This document shows, in pieces, positions 18,099 through 26,415 of a stretch of DNA of 64,000 nucleotides; the stretch's first letter is position 1; each line of letters opens with the position of its first letter. Both the position numbers and the translations under genes were made by a program. This DNA comes from Mycobacterium sp. (GTDB lineage Bacteria > Actinomycetota > Actinomycetes > Mycobacteriales > Mycobacteriaceae), in assembly GCF_002863225.1 (NCBI RefSeq), contig NZ_PKEK01000050.1, positions 124,001 to 188,000 on the forward strand, given 5' to 3'. Under the pieces are notes generated by a model that was not told the origin of the DNA, ran no database searches, and saw only the letters and a list, made by a program, of their open reading frames with translations.

Positions 18099-18539
18099 AT
18101 GTCCATTGACTTCCAGGCCATTCGTCCCGGCGACCGTATCCCTGAGTTCGTGCGCACGACCGGCTTCGCAGAGTGGAATCGCTACGCCGCGGTCAACGAC
18201 GAATTCATTCCCATCCACATGGACGACGCGGCCGGACGCGCCGCCGGCAACGAAGCCGGCGCATTCGGCATGGGCAACTTGCGGCTTGCGTACCTGACGA
18301 ACATGCTGCGCGCGTGGATCGGTGATAACGGTGAGATCCGTTCTCTCAACGCCAAGTACAAGAGCATGAATCAAAAGGGCGACGAACTTCGCGCCGTAGG
18401 CGAGATCGTCGGCAAGGAAGTCGTTGACGGGGTCGCATTGGTACACCTCGCCATCGATGTCGTCGACCAGAACGGCACCAGCACGACCCCTGGTACCGCG
18501 ACCGTTGCGCTGGCGCGGTCTGTGTCGTCGGCCGGCTAG
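18099..18539 (+). CDS. MaoC-like hot-dog dehydratase/hydratase
   Basis: A 146-aa hot-dog protein. EWNRYAAVNDEFIPIHMDDAA is the MaoC hydratase-2-like segment, with D and H in the spacing of the catalytic D...H pair, followed by GNLRLAYLTNMLRAWIG. It would hydrate a trans-2-enoyl-CoA, perhaps with the FAS1-like protein at 16157. Starts 8 nt after the aldehyde dehydrogenase and overlaps the convergent SDR by 4 nt. Confidence 0.8.
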   Translation: MSIDFQAIRPGDRIPEFVRTTGFAEWNRYAAVNDEFIPIHMDDAAGRAAGNEAGAFGMGNLRLAYLTNMLRAWIGDNGEIRSLNAKYKSMNQKGDELRAVGEIVGKEVVDGVALVHLAIDVVDQNGTSTTPGTATVALARSVSSAG

Positions 18540-19330
18540 GAGAACACGCCCGGCGATTTCGAGTAGTCGACGGTGGACAGTTCGGTCATACCACCGTCGA
18601 TGTGCAGAACCGTCCCGGTCACAAAGGCGGCATCGTCACCGGCGAGAAACGCCACCGCGGGTGCGATTTCGGCGTCCGGGTCGGCGCCGCGCTTCATCGG
18701 TGACGCCTCGGCGGTCCGGGTGTAGTTGTCCCATTCCGTACCGATCATGCCGCGCTGTACATCGGTCAGGGCGAACGGACACACCGCGTTGACCCGGATG
18801 CCGTGGGAGGCCCACTCGTTGGCGGCTACCTTGGTGAGGGCCCCGATGGCTCCCTTGGCCGCAGAATAGGGTCCGGTGTAAGCGATTCCGCCCAGAGCTG
18901 ATCCCGAAACGAAATTGATGACCGACGCTTTGCCGGCCGCTTTCAGAAATGGGTGCGCCAGCTGCATGAATCGGAAGGTCGCCTTCGGACCGGTCGCCTC
19001 GGACAACTCCCAGTCCTTGTCGGTGACGAGTTCCAGCGCCTTGGGCATCGCAAAGTACTGGGCCGCGTTCACCAGCACGTGCAGCGCACCACCGGTCGCT
19101 GACGCCTCGACTGCTGTTGCGATCTCGTCTCGCTTGGCCACGTTGGCCTTGACGAATGTTGCAGTGCCACCTTCTTTCTCGATGAGTGCGATGCACTCGG
19201 CGGCCTTCTCGTCGTTCAGATCCACGATGGTGACCTGCGCCCCCTCGGCCGCCAGGCGCCGGGAGACAGCTCGGCCGAGCCCTTGCGCTCCACCGGTGAC
19301 CAATGCGTTTCGGTCGTCGAGGCGGCCCAT
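18536..19330 (-). CDS. SDR-family oxidoreductase
   Basis: A 264-aa classical SDR: TGGAQGLG coenzyme loop, VDLN after the second strand suggesting NAD(H), NAAQ in place of NNAG, FVSGSALGG with the catalytic Ser, and YSAAK. The ATG at 19330 follows a strong GGAGG; an in-frame start further upstream would run through the divergent promoter. It would oxidise a secondary alcohol or hydroxyacyl-CoA. Shares a short divergent promoter region with the ferredoxin gene. Confidence 0.9.
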   Translation of the reverse strand: MGRLDDRNALVTGGAQGLGRAVSRRLAAEGAQVTIVDLNDEKAAECIALIEKEGGTATFVKANVAKRDEIATAVEASATGGALHVLVNAAQYFAMPKALELVTDKDWELSEATGPKATFRFMQLAHPFLKAAGKASVINFVSGSALGGIAYTGPYSAAKGAIGALTKVAANEWASHGIRVNAVCPFALTDVQRGMIGTEWDNYTRTAEASPMKRGADPDAEIAPAVAFLAGDDAAFVTGTVLHIDGGMTELSTVDYSKSPGVFS

Positions 19331-19353
19331 GCGATCCTCCTGATGTAACAGTT

Positions 19354-19376
19354 GAACAATTATCGTTCTATCATTC
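19354..19376. promoter_or_regulatory. divergent operator/promoter for SDR and ferredoxin
   Basis: Contains GAAC-N7-GTTC (19354-19368), also found at 44559-44573, and an overlapping CGTTCTATCATTC (19364-19376), a variant of the TGTTCWATTGTTC element. TATCAT (19369-19374) is a possible -10, 5 nt before the ATG at 19380. Confidence 0.5.
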
Positions 19377-19379
19377 AGT

Positions 19380-19619
19380 ATGATGACAGATTCCGGGGCT
19401 CGGCTTGGTGAAGGGGTGCAGATGCGCGTACTCGTCGATCGCGATCTCTGCGAATCCAACGCGGTCTGCGTCGGGATTGCCCCGGACGTCTTCGAACTGG
19501 ACGACGAGGACCTCGTGGTCGCAATGATCGACGGAGTTCCGGCTGACCGCGAGGACGCCGTACGCGAAGCAGTACAACTCTGCCCGAAGGTCGCGCTGAC
19601 ACTGCGCGAGCACGCCTAG
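19380..19619 (+). CDS. 3Fe-4S ferredoxin
   Basis: A 79-aa ferredoxin with CESNAVC (C-x5-C) and a later LCPKVAL (C-P), the three-cysteine pattern of actinobacterial 3Fe-4S ferredoxins that pass electrons to cytochromes P450. The start is uncertain: ATG at 19380 fits a leaderless mRNA (TATCAT 5 nt upstream), while ATG at 19422 (protein MRVLVDRDLC) has GAAGGGG ahead of it and matches the usual family N-terminus. Likely serves one or more of the three P450s in the window. Confidence 0.88.
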   Translation: MMTDSGARLGEGVQMRVLVDRDLCESNAVCVGIAPDVFELDDEDLVVAMIDGVPADREDAVREAVQLCPKVALTLREHA

Positions 19620-19629
19620 GCCGAGCCGC

Positions 19630-20682
19630 ATGCACATCGGATTGACTGCCGAACAGGAGATGCTGCGTGACACCGCGGCACGCCTGGCCGACTCGATGGC
19701 GACCGGGAACCCGGACGCCGTGGCTACCGGTGATCTCCTCGACAGGCAGTGGCGACAGCTTGTCGAACTCGGTTTGCCCGCGCTACGCGCTCCAGGGTCG
19801 TGCGGACTCGACGCGAGCGGCATCGAGACCGCTGTCACTCTCGAGGAGTTGGCCCGCAGACTGACTGCGGTACCGGCGCTCGGCCAGGCGGTGCTGGCCA
19901 CCGAACTCCTATATGCCGCAGGGGCCGAGAAGGAAGTCGCACTGGTGGCTGAGGGTGCCTTACGGATCACCCCGGTCCTCGACGCAGACCTTTCCGACTT
20001 CGCAACCTCGACCGGTTTCGGTGTGGCCGTCGACGCCGCCGGGGCGACCCACGTGCTCTACGCCGTTCGCGAGGGTGACACGCGACGACTGTGGTCCGCT
20101 GCGCTGGCTCCCCCGAAGCCGGCAGACGATGGCGGTCTCGACCTCACACGCTCGATGCGCGCAGTCACCGAGTCCGACGTGGATTCACCGGCGGCGCTGG
20201 CGGAGCCGATCAGCGCAGACCGGTGGTCGACCGTCCACGCGATGGCGTTGACGGCCGTCAGCGCCGATCTGGTCGGCGTGAGCGCAGGTGCGCTCGACGA
20301 CGCCGTGCGCTGGGCGGGCGAGCGCGTTCAGTTCGGCGTGAAAATTGGCTCGTTCCAGGCGATTCAGCATCTGCTGGCTGACTCGCTCGTCCGGTTGGAG
20401 GGGGCGCGCAGCTGTCTCTGGCATGCCGCCTGGGCCGTCGACCATCTCCCAGCAGACGATGCTCTGCTCGCCGCGCGGACCGCGAAAGCCTACGCGTCGG
20501 CCGCGGGTCGCGACATCGTCGAGACCGCGATGCAGGTTTTGGGTGGCATCTCGATCACCTGGGAGCACGCGGCGCATCTTCGCCTGCGCCGGACTCTGTT
20601 GAGCCGCAGATTATTTGCCGACGAGAACGCTCACTACGAGGCCATCGCGGCTATGCGATTGGCCGACCGCGAATTGGGCTAG
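19630..20682 (+). CDS. acyl-CoA dehydrogenase, beta-type subunit
   Basis: A 350-aa ACAD, short at the N-terminus. ERVQFGVKIGSFQAIQHLLAD and VLGGISITWEHAAHLRLRR mark the C-terminal domain of the second subunit of a heteromeric ACAD. Followed 9 nt later by a full-length ACAD, repeating the arrangement at the left end of the window. It would not be expected to be active alone. Start ATG at 19630, 10 nt after the ferredoxin stop, so all three are probably one transcript. Confidence 0.88.
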   Translation: MHIGLTAEQEMLRDTAARLADSMATGNPDAVATGDLLDRQWRQLVELGLPALRAPGSCGLDASGIETAVTLEELARRLTAVPALGQAVLATELLYAAGAEKEVALVAEGALRITPVLDADLSDFATSTGFGVAVDAAGATHVLYAVREGDTRRLWSAALAPPKPADDGGLDLTRSMRAVTESDVDSPAALAEPISADRWSTVHAMALTAVSADLVGVSAGALDDAVRWAGERVQFGVKIGSFQAIQHLLADSLVRLEGARSCLWHAAWAVDHLPADDALLAARTAKAYASAAGRDIVETAMQVLGGISITWEHAAHLRLRRTLLSRRLFADENAHYEAIAAMRLADRELG

Positions 20683-20691
20683 CGAGGATCC

Positions 20692-21831
20692 GTGGATTTC
20701 ACCGACACACCCGAAGAAGCCGAGTTCCGCGCCCGACTTCGCAACTGGCTAGCCGAACATGCGGCGGACGTGGTGGTTCCGGAGGATCCGGCCGCACGGG
20801 CCGACGCCGCCAACGCATGGCACCACACTCTTTACGAGGCGGGATACATCGGACTCTCCTTCCCGACCGAGTACGGAGGTCATGGACTCTCACCGATTTA
20901 CGAGGCCATCCTCAACGACGAACTCGGTCGCTCCGGTGCTCCGCCGATCGAAGGGGTCGGACACCTTTCGAACGCTCTGCGGCTGTTCGGTTCGGATCGG
21001 CAGCGCACGGAACTACTGCCGGGTCTGTTGTCTGGTGCGGTGCGGTGGTGTCAGGGATTCAGCGAACCCGAAGCGGGCTCAGACCTCGCGAGTCTCAAGA
21101 CCCGCGCCGACGCGGTCGAACGCGATGGCCGACCTGTCTTCTGCGTCAACGGTCGAAAAATCTGGACTAGCTTCGCTGCTGTCGCCGACTGGTGCTTTCT
21201 ACTGTGCCGCACCGAATTCGATGCCGCCAAGCACGCCGGTATCTCGGTCTTACTGGTACCGATGTCGACGCCGGGAATCGAGGTCGCCCCCATCGTCAAC
21301 GCGGCGCGAAACCGCGAGTTCGCCGAAGTGACCTTCTCCGATGTCGAGGTACCCGCCGAGAATCTGTTGGGCGAGCGCGGCCAGGGCTGGTCGATCGCCA
21401 GTCAGCTTTTGGCTTATGAGCGCGGGCCGAGCGACATCAACTGGATCAGCCGCCTCGCGGTGCAACTACGCGCACTCGAGGACGATGTGCGAACCGGCAG
21501 GCTTCCTGACTCGGCGACGACCCGTGTTCGCCTCGGTCAGGCCTACACCGAACTGCGCGCGTTGCAAGTGAAGGTGCAGCGCTCGCTCACCGACCGCCTC
21601 GCCGGCGCTCTGCCGGGCGCCGAGGGATCGGTCGACAAACTTCTGATGGGCCGGGCCGATCAGGTGTTCGGTCACACGATGATGGATCTTCGCGGCAGTA
21701 CGCCGCTGCTGAGCGAGGGTCTGGAGTGGGACACCTACGTCTGGTCGCGCGCGGCCGGAATTTATGGCGGTACCGCGCAGATCCAGCGCAATATCGTCGC
21801 GCAAAGGGTTCTCGGCCTGCCGCGCGCCTAG
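20692..21831 (+). CDS. acyl-CoA dehydrogenase, alpha-type subunit
   Basis: A 379-aa ACAD. Family motifs in order: FPTEYGGHGLS, CQGFSEPEAGSDLASLKTRA (flavin/substrate loop), NGRKIWTSFAAVADWCFLL, and C-terminal GGTAQIQRNIVAQRVLGLPR. GTG start preceded by GAGGATC. It pairs with the short ACAD just upstream; such alpha2beta2 enzymes are established for steroid and cholate side chains in actinobacteria. Substrate here is inferred only to be bulky or branched. Confidence 0.9.
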   Translation: MDFTDTPEEAEFRARLRNWLAEHAADVVVPEDPAARADAANAWHHTLYEAGYIGLSFPTEYGGHGLSPIYEAILNDELGRSGAPPIEGVGHLSNALRLFGSDRQRTELLPGLLSGAVRWCQGFSEPEAGSDLASLKTRADAVERDGRPVFCVNGRKIWTSFAAVADWCFLLCRTEFDAAKHAGISVLLVPMSTPGIEVAPIVNAARNREFAEVTFSDVEVPAENLLGERGQGWSIASQLLAYERGPSDINWISRLAVQLRALEDDVRTGRLPDSATTRVRLGQAYTELRALQVKVQRSLTDRLAGALPGAEGSVDKLLMGRADQVFGHTMMDLRGSTPLLSEGLEWDTYVWSRAAGIYGGTAQIQRNIVAQRVLGLPRA

Positions 21832-21854
21832 AACCTAGAGGAGCGTCACGCGAC

Positions 21855-21879
21855 TGACGTCCGTCATTGACAGTCGTCA
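21855..21879. promoter_or_regulatory. tandem TGAC-N4-GTCA operators before TetR gene
   Basis: Two 12-bp dyads, TGACGTCCGTCA (21855-21866) and TGACAGTCGTCA (21868-21879), separated by one base, so the repeat period is 13 bp. The second overlaps the -35 box. The same design occurs twice upstream of the paralogous TetR gene at 36917. Confidence 0.65.
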
Positions 21880-21896
21880 GGGAAAGGCGGTAGCGT
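21867..21896 (+). promoter_or_regulatory. SigA-type promoter of TetR/ferritin-like operon
   Basis: TTGACA (21867-21872), an 18-bp spacer and TAGCGT (21891-21896), ending 6 nt before the ATG at 21903, so the mRNA is probably leaderless. The -35 lies inside the second palindrome, which suggests autorepression. Confidence 0.6.
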
Positions 21897-21902
21897 GCCG
21901 GA

Positions 21903-22514
21903 ATGGTGACGGCCACTTCCGGCACGGAGGAGCAGAAGCCCAGCGTCCGCGAGCTTCGACGACTCGAGACGAGGGCGCGGTTGTACGACGCCGCGATCGA
22001 GGAAATCAGCAGCAGGGGTCTCGCCGGTGCCGATGTCACGGCTATTGCAAACACCGCGGGCGTTGTGCGCGGCACGTTCTACTTTCACTTTCCGACCAAG
22101 GAGCACGTACTCGTCGAGTTGCAGCGCAATGAGGAACGCGCGATCGTCGCCGATCTGGCCCGCGCGCACCTTGCACCTGACGATCTCGAGGCGGCCCTGA
22201 CCTTGCTGGTTCGGCGCGTACTGGGTGCCAGAAAGCGTTTGGGCACAGTGGTTTTTCAAGACATGCTCGGCTTGCACTTCTCATCGTCCCGTCCAGTCGA
22301 GGATGAGTTCGCCGAACACCCGGTCGCGCAGTTGCTTGTCGAGCTCATTACCGCCGCCCAGAACTCCGGCCGCGTCGCGGCGAGTGCCGACGCTGTCGAA
22401 CTTGCGATGTTCTTCGGCACCGGCCTTTTTGCCCTGCTGGCCACCGGATCCCACGACATGACGGTGTTGAACCGTTATGTGACAACAATTCTGAAGGGGA
22501 TTGAAACGAGATGA
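21903..22514 (+). CDS. TetR-family transcriptional regulator
   Basis: A 203-aa TetR. The N-terminal helix-turn-helix ends in GVVRGTFYFHFPTKEHVLVEL (residues about 48-68); the C-terminal ligand domain is generic. It is clearly paralogous to the TetR at 36917: both have RRLETR at the start of helix 1 and RGTFYFHFPTKEHVL, and are about the same length. It overlaps the ferritin-like gene by 4 nt. Tandem palindromes in its own promoter imply autoregulation and control of that gene. Confidence 0.9.
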   Translation: MVTATSGTEEQKPSVRELRRLETRARLYDAAIEEISSRGLAGADVTAIANTAGVVRGTFYFHFPTKEHVLVELQRNEERAIVADLARAHLAPDDLEAALTLLVRRVLGARKRLGTVVFQDMLGLHFSSSRPVEDEFAEHPVAQLLVELITAAQNSGRVAASADAVELAMFFGTGLFALLATGSHDMTVLNRYVTTILKGIETR

Positions 22515-23335
22515 GTCCGAACACCGTCGAGGGCTACCGCGACTACCTGCTACGCCGCGACGGCGATGCAGATCAGCTCAATCGACGGTTGGCTAATCGC
22601 GAGCAGTTCTTCGACGACCTCGTCGCGGATCCCGTCACATCCCGGTACCACGCCGACCAGAAAACCTTTCTGCGCAATCTGAGTCGCCGTCGCCCTGAAT
22701 CGGGACTAGACCACAAGATGCTGTTCTTGCTGGCCACCGCCAAGATGAACCAAGCCGAGCGGTTCGGCGTCGGACTCGGCGAGACATACGGTCGCAACAG
22801 CGTCGGAGAGGTTCCGGTCGAGCGCGTGTACATCGAACTCGAGGAGCACTATCACACGCGGTTGCTCGCTTACACGCTGGACATGTTCGACCTGGCTTTT
22901 CAGGTGATGCCCCCGCCCTTCGTCATGCGGCAGTTCGTCAAGCTGAACGTCTTTGTGCCGGAGCGGCTTCGCGTCGCGTTCGTAGGAGCGGGCGAGATGG
23001 CGGGGTGCGTCATGTTCGATGAGCTCAGGCGTGCAGGAGTCGCGCTGTTCGCCGACGAACCCGATGTAGCCGCGCGGATCGATTTGCTCTACACCGAGAT
23101 CCTCACCGACGAGATCGGACACGTCGGATACTGCGCCTCGCGTTGTACACGACCTGAACGAGCGTTGATGCGTCGTCTGTACCCGCTCGTAGGAAGAATG
23201 ATCGCTCGCCAGACCGCGGAAATCATTCAGCTTGTCGATCGCGACAAGCTTCTCGCCAGGTTGCAGGAGCCATTCGACATCGGCGCGCTGACCGCCGGAC
23301 TCCGGACCGAAAGCTACTTGATCCGACAGCCCTGA
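22511..23335 (+). CDS. ferritin-like, putative di-iron protein
   Basis: A 274-aa, mostly helical protein of a family I do not recognise by name. It carries two ExxH motifs, E112-H115 in EEHYH and E201-H204 in DEIGH, plus helical glutamates E83 (NQAERFG), E162 (GAGEMAG) and E196. That spacing matches the four-helix di-iron sites of ferritin-like oxygenases, for example AurF-type N-oxygenases. A di-iron oxygenase or desaturase-like role is therefore inferred. It is translationally coupled to the TetR upstream. No signal peptide or membrane segment. Confidence 0.65.
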   Translation: MSPNTVEGYRDYLLRRDGDADQLNRRLANREQFFDDLVADPVTSRYHADQKTFLRNLSRRRPESGLDHKMLFLLATAKMNQAERFGVGLGETYGRNSVGEVPVERVYIELEEHYHTRLLAYTLDMFDLAFQVMPPPFVMRQFVKLNVFVPERLRVAFVGAGEMAGCVMFDELRRAGVALFADEPDVAARIDLLYTEILTDEIGHVGYCASRCTRPERALMRRLYPLVGRMIARQTAEIIQLVDRDKLLARLQEPFDIGALTAGLRTESYLIRQP

Positions 23336-23339
23336 GCGC

Positions 23340-23534
23340 TCAGCGACTGCGGTAGTGCTCGAGCGCGTCGATCATGCCGGCCAGCCGCCGTTCCATCAGT
23401 TCGTCTCCCTCGCCTGCGTCGATCTTCTTTGTGACCTCTTCGATCTCGGCAACGAGACGCTCAGCCGCCTCGCCGCGAGTCAGGAGATCCTGGTCGACCC
23501 AGTCATCTTGTGGAATGCGGTCGCTTGGGTCCAT
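23340..23534 (-). CDS. small hypothetical protein
   Basis: A 64-aa, strongly charged protein (MDPSDRIPQDDWVDQDLLTR at the N-terminus, then a long amphipathic helix rich in E, R and A). No domain recognised. It converges on the ferritin-like gene with 4 bp between and is divergent from the amidohydrolase. The sequence looks like a real small actinobacterial protein rather than noise, but there is no functional clue. Confidence 0.55.
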   Translation of the reverse strand: MDPSDRIPQDDWVDQDLLTRGEAAERLVAEIEEVTKKIDAGEGDELMERRLAGMIDALEHYRSR

Positions 23535-23580
23535 GCTCGCCCTTCCGTTGAGCTCGCGGTATAGTCAAGTGATCAGAATC

Positions 23581-23593
23581 TGTTCAATTGTTC
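23581..23593 (+). promoter_or_regulatory. TGTTCAATTGTTC motif
   Basis: Exact copy of the element at 2732-2744, 45 nt before the amidohydrolase start. Confidence 0.5.
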
Positions 23594-23638
23594 CGCACAG
23601 GATCGCAGCTTAACAGCTAAGACCGCGAAGGATCGACG

Positions 23639-24943
23639 ATGCCGTTGCAGCCCGCCATGAAGCTATTGTCCGTCGACGACCACCTGATCGAGCCTCCCCA
23701 CGTGTGGACCGATCGGTTGCCCAAGAAATATGTTGAGGACGGCCCGCGCATCGTGGAGTTTCCCCGCGAGGGCAGGCCGCCCATGCATCAGTGGGTCTAC
23801 GAGGGTCGCAGTTATCCCAACATCGGGTTGAACGCGGTCGCCGGTAAGTCGCCTGAGGAATTCGGTGTCGACCCGGTGCGCTACGACGACATGATTCCGG
23901 GCTGCTACGACCCGAAAGCGCGCTTGGCCGACATGGACATCGACGGTGTGCATGCCATGCTCTGCTTCCCGTCCTTCCCGAGATTCTGCGGCACGGTGTT
24001 CCTCGAGGGAACAGACAAGGACCTCGCGCTGCTCAGTGTGCAAGCGTGGAACGACTTTTCGCTCGACGAATGGTGTGCCACCGACCCCGCTCGCTTCATT
24101 CCGATGATGATCAGCCCGCTGTGGGACACCCAGTTGATGGTCGCTGAGATCGAGCGCAACGCGGCCAAGGGCTGTCGCGCGGTAGGACTGCCCGACAACC
24201 CGATGAATTTGGGTCTGCCGAGTTTCCACACCCCGCATTGGGATCCAGTCTGGTCCGCCTTGGAGGAGACGAACATGACGGCCGTCATGCACTTCGGTTC
24301 GGGCGGCATGCCACCGTCGACGGCGCCCGAGGCTCCGTTCGCGGTCATGGTCACGTTGATGGGCACGACATCGATGGCCGCGGCCATCGAGTTGGTCTTC
24401 TCACCGGTCTTCCACAAGCACCCCAACCTCAAAGTGGCGTTCTCGGAGGGTGGGATCGGCTGGATGCCCTATCTGGTCGAACGCGCCGACTACGTCTGGC
24501 GTAAGCACAAGTACTACCAGAACATCCACCCCACTGTCGCACCGTCAGAGCTGTTCCGCCGCAACATCACCGGCTGTTTCATCGAGGACGAAGTCGGCGT
24601 GGCGATGCGCCATCAGATCGGGATCGACAACATCACCTGGGAGTGCGACTACCCACACTCCGACTCCTTCTGGCCCAAGAGCCGCGCCCGTGCTGAGGAG
24701 ATGCTGGCGTCGGTGCCCGACGACGAAGCGGCCAAGATCGTCGAACTCAACGCCCGACGCTGGTATGCGTTCCCCGAAGAGGGCTTCAAGGCCTCTACCG
24801 CCGACAGTGGCTGGCGGCCGAACAACGGCGAGCCGCCGGACTACGACTACGACGCGGTGATGTCAGACCATGGCGGCGTCGGCTACGGCGCTTTCATAGA
24901 GAACCTCGCCAAGCAGATGGCTAACAAGGAACAGAAGAGCTAA
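23639..24943 (+). CDS. amidohydrolase-family (TIM-barrel) metal-dependent hydrolase
   Basis: A 434-aa amidohydrolase_2-type protein. The N-terminal VDDHLIEPPHVW gives the D-x-H metal motif, MHFGSG a further His, and CDYPHSDSFWP the late Asp/His of the barrel. Relatives include ACMSD-like decarboxylases and ring-opening hydrolases; mycobacteria carry many copies in catabolic clusters. ATG preceded by GAAGGATC. It could cleave a C-C or amide bond or decarboxylate an intermediate; the reaction is not determinable here. Confidence 0.88.
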   Translation: MPLQPAMKLLSVDDHLIEPPHVWTDRLPKKYVEDGPRIVEFPREGRPPMHQWVYEGRSYPNIGLNAVAGKSPEEFGVDPVRYDDMIPGCYDPKARLADMDIDGVHAMLCFPSFPRFCGTVFLEGTDKDLALLSVQAWNDFSLDEWCATDPARFIPMMISPLWDTQLMVAEIERNAAKGCRAVGLPDNPMNLGLPSFHTPHWDPVWSALEETNMTAVMHFGSGGMPPSTAPEAPFAVMVTLMGTTSMAAAIELVFSPVFHKHPNLKVAFSEGGIGWMPYLVERADYVWRKHKYYQNIHPTVAPSELFRRNITGCFIEDEVGVAMRHQIGIDNITWECDYPHSDSFWPKSRARAEEMLASVPDDEAAKIVELNARRWYAFPEEGFKASTADSGWRPNNGEPPDYDYDAVMSDHGGVGYGAFIENLAKQMANKEQKS

Positions 24944-26415
24944 CCTAGCGGCGTCGCAATATCGGTCGCGGTGTCGCGTCCGCGCAGGGTCCGCGCCGCA
25001 ACCACTTGCCAGTGAGCGGTCTCCCGGTCTCCGGCAAGTGCCAGTGCGGTGCCCGAGGCAGCCACCCCGCCTTCGGTTTTCGCGTACTCGGACAACCGTG
25101 CCGCCTCGTTGACCGGATCGCCGATGACCGTGTACTCGTAGCGGCGGAGATCGCCGACGTTACCCGCCACCGCAGTCCCGGCGGACACCCCGATTCCCGC
25201 CGACAGTCTTAGCCGACCCGAGGCCAGCGTTGCCGAAAGCTCACGTGCCGCAGCGAGCGCAGCACCCGCGTGATCCGGAATAGGTTGCGGTGCACCGAAG
25301 ATCGCGAGTGCGGCATCTCCTTCGAATTTATTGACCCAGCCGCGATGCCTTTCGACGATGTCGACGACCACGGCGAAGAACTCGTTGAGCAGCGCGACGA
25401 GATCCTGGGGCGGCATGTCCAGCGCCATGCGCGTCGATCCGACCAGGTCGACGAACACCACAGCCACTTCGCAGTTCACCCCGCCCATCTGCGGAGCGGA
25501 AGACTCCTCGGCAAGCCGTGCAACCTCCCGGCCGACCTGGCGACCGAAAAGGTCACGCAACCGTTCCCGCCCTCGCAGACCCTCGGCCATTGAGTTGAAC
25601 CCGGCCTGCATGCAAACCGAGCTCGGAGGCATCGAATACCGGCACAGTGACGTCGTAGTCGCCTTCTGCGATCCGCCCATACCGTCGCGCACCTCCTCGA
25701 TCGGGTCCGCCGTTGTGGCACCGGTGAAGATCGTCACCGTCAATCCGCTGAGGACCGCCGCGCCGCCGAGACCGAGAACCGCCACCGCGAGCCGATCGCC
25801 GGGATAGTCGACGACCAGCGCGCTGGCAGCAACGAGAAGCAACATCAGCAACGGCACACCGGTGCCGACCACCCAGGCGGCTACTGCGCGCAGACGAAGG
25901 CCTGGACGCTGCTGCCTACTCGGCGGGTGCTCGGTGAGCACCGGTGCCACGTGGGGCCGAAGCACCCGGGTACACCACCAGTAGGTCAATGTCGCCGTCA
26001 CCGTCCCGCCGAGCAACGTAGCGATACCCAACGTGGTCGCGAGCCACGGTCGCCTCACGTTCACGATTGCGAGCAGAACCGCCGCCGAAGTCCAGACGGT
26101 TGCACTGAGAAGCGTCAACCGAGCCGGGATCGTCATCAGCGCGGCGTGCCGAAAGGCTTCGGTCGCAGGTGCGCGCACCGTTGTCCAGCGAACCCCGAAG
26201 GCGCACGCCGGCGGAACGGCCGTTGCCACGAAGAGTGTTGCTGCGACGACATTGACGCGTAGTACGTCGGGCTCACCCAACGCCGCTCCGGTCGGAAGGG
26301 CACGCGAGGCCAGGACTCCGATCACCGCGGCGCCACACATGGTCGGCACCAGCGCACCCAACGCCAGCGCCAACCGCACGCCCGGACGCACAACGTGCTC
26401 CCGGCCGAGCGTCAT
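24940..26415 (-). CDS. membrane-bound class III adenylate cyclase (HAMP region frameshifted)
   Basis: A 491-aa protein: about six N-terminal TM helices (residues 15-240), a HAMP linker, and a cyclase domain (about 300-470). The cyclase has both metal aspartates (VFVDLVGST, FEGDA), the purine-specifying Lys (NKFEGD) and Asp (VIGDP), and the transition-state Asn/Arg (VNEAARL), so it should make cAMP. The HAMP stretch at residues about 247-268 is out of frame: the ORF reads GGSQKATTTS there, but a shifted frame reads GRIAEGDYDVTVPVFDASEL, the HAMP consensus. One missing and one extra base about 65 nt apart explain it. ATG overlaps the SMP-30 gene stop. Confidence 0.9.
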   Translation of the reverse strand: MTLGREHVVRPGVRLALALGALVPTMCGAAVIGVLASRALPTGAALGEPDVLRVNVVAATLFVATAVPPACAFGVRWTTVRAPATEAFRHAALMTIPARLTLLSATVWTSAAVLLAIVNVRRPWLATTLGIATLLGGTVTATLTYWWCTRVLRPHVAPVLTEHPPSRQQRPGLRLRAVAAWVVGTGVPLLMLLLVAASALVVDYPGDRLAVAVLGLGGAAVLSGLTVTIFTGATTADPIEEVRDGMGGSQKATTTSLCRYSMPPSSVCMQAGFNSMAEGLRGRERLRDLFGRQVGREVARLAEESSAPQMGGVNCEVAVVFVDLVGSTRMALDMPPQDLVALLNEFFAVVVDIVERHRGWVNKFEGDAALAIFGAPQPIPDHAGAALAAARELSATLASGRLRLSAGIGVSAGTAVAGNVGDLRRYEYTVIGDPVNEAARLSEYAKTEGGVAASGTALALAGDRETAHWQVVAARTLRGRDTATDIATPLG

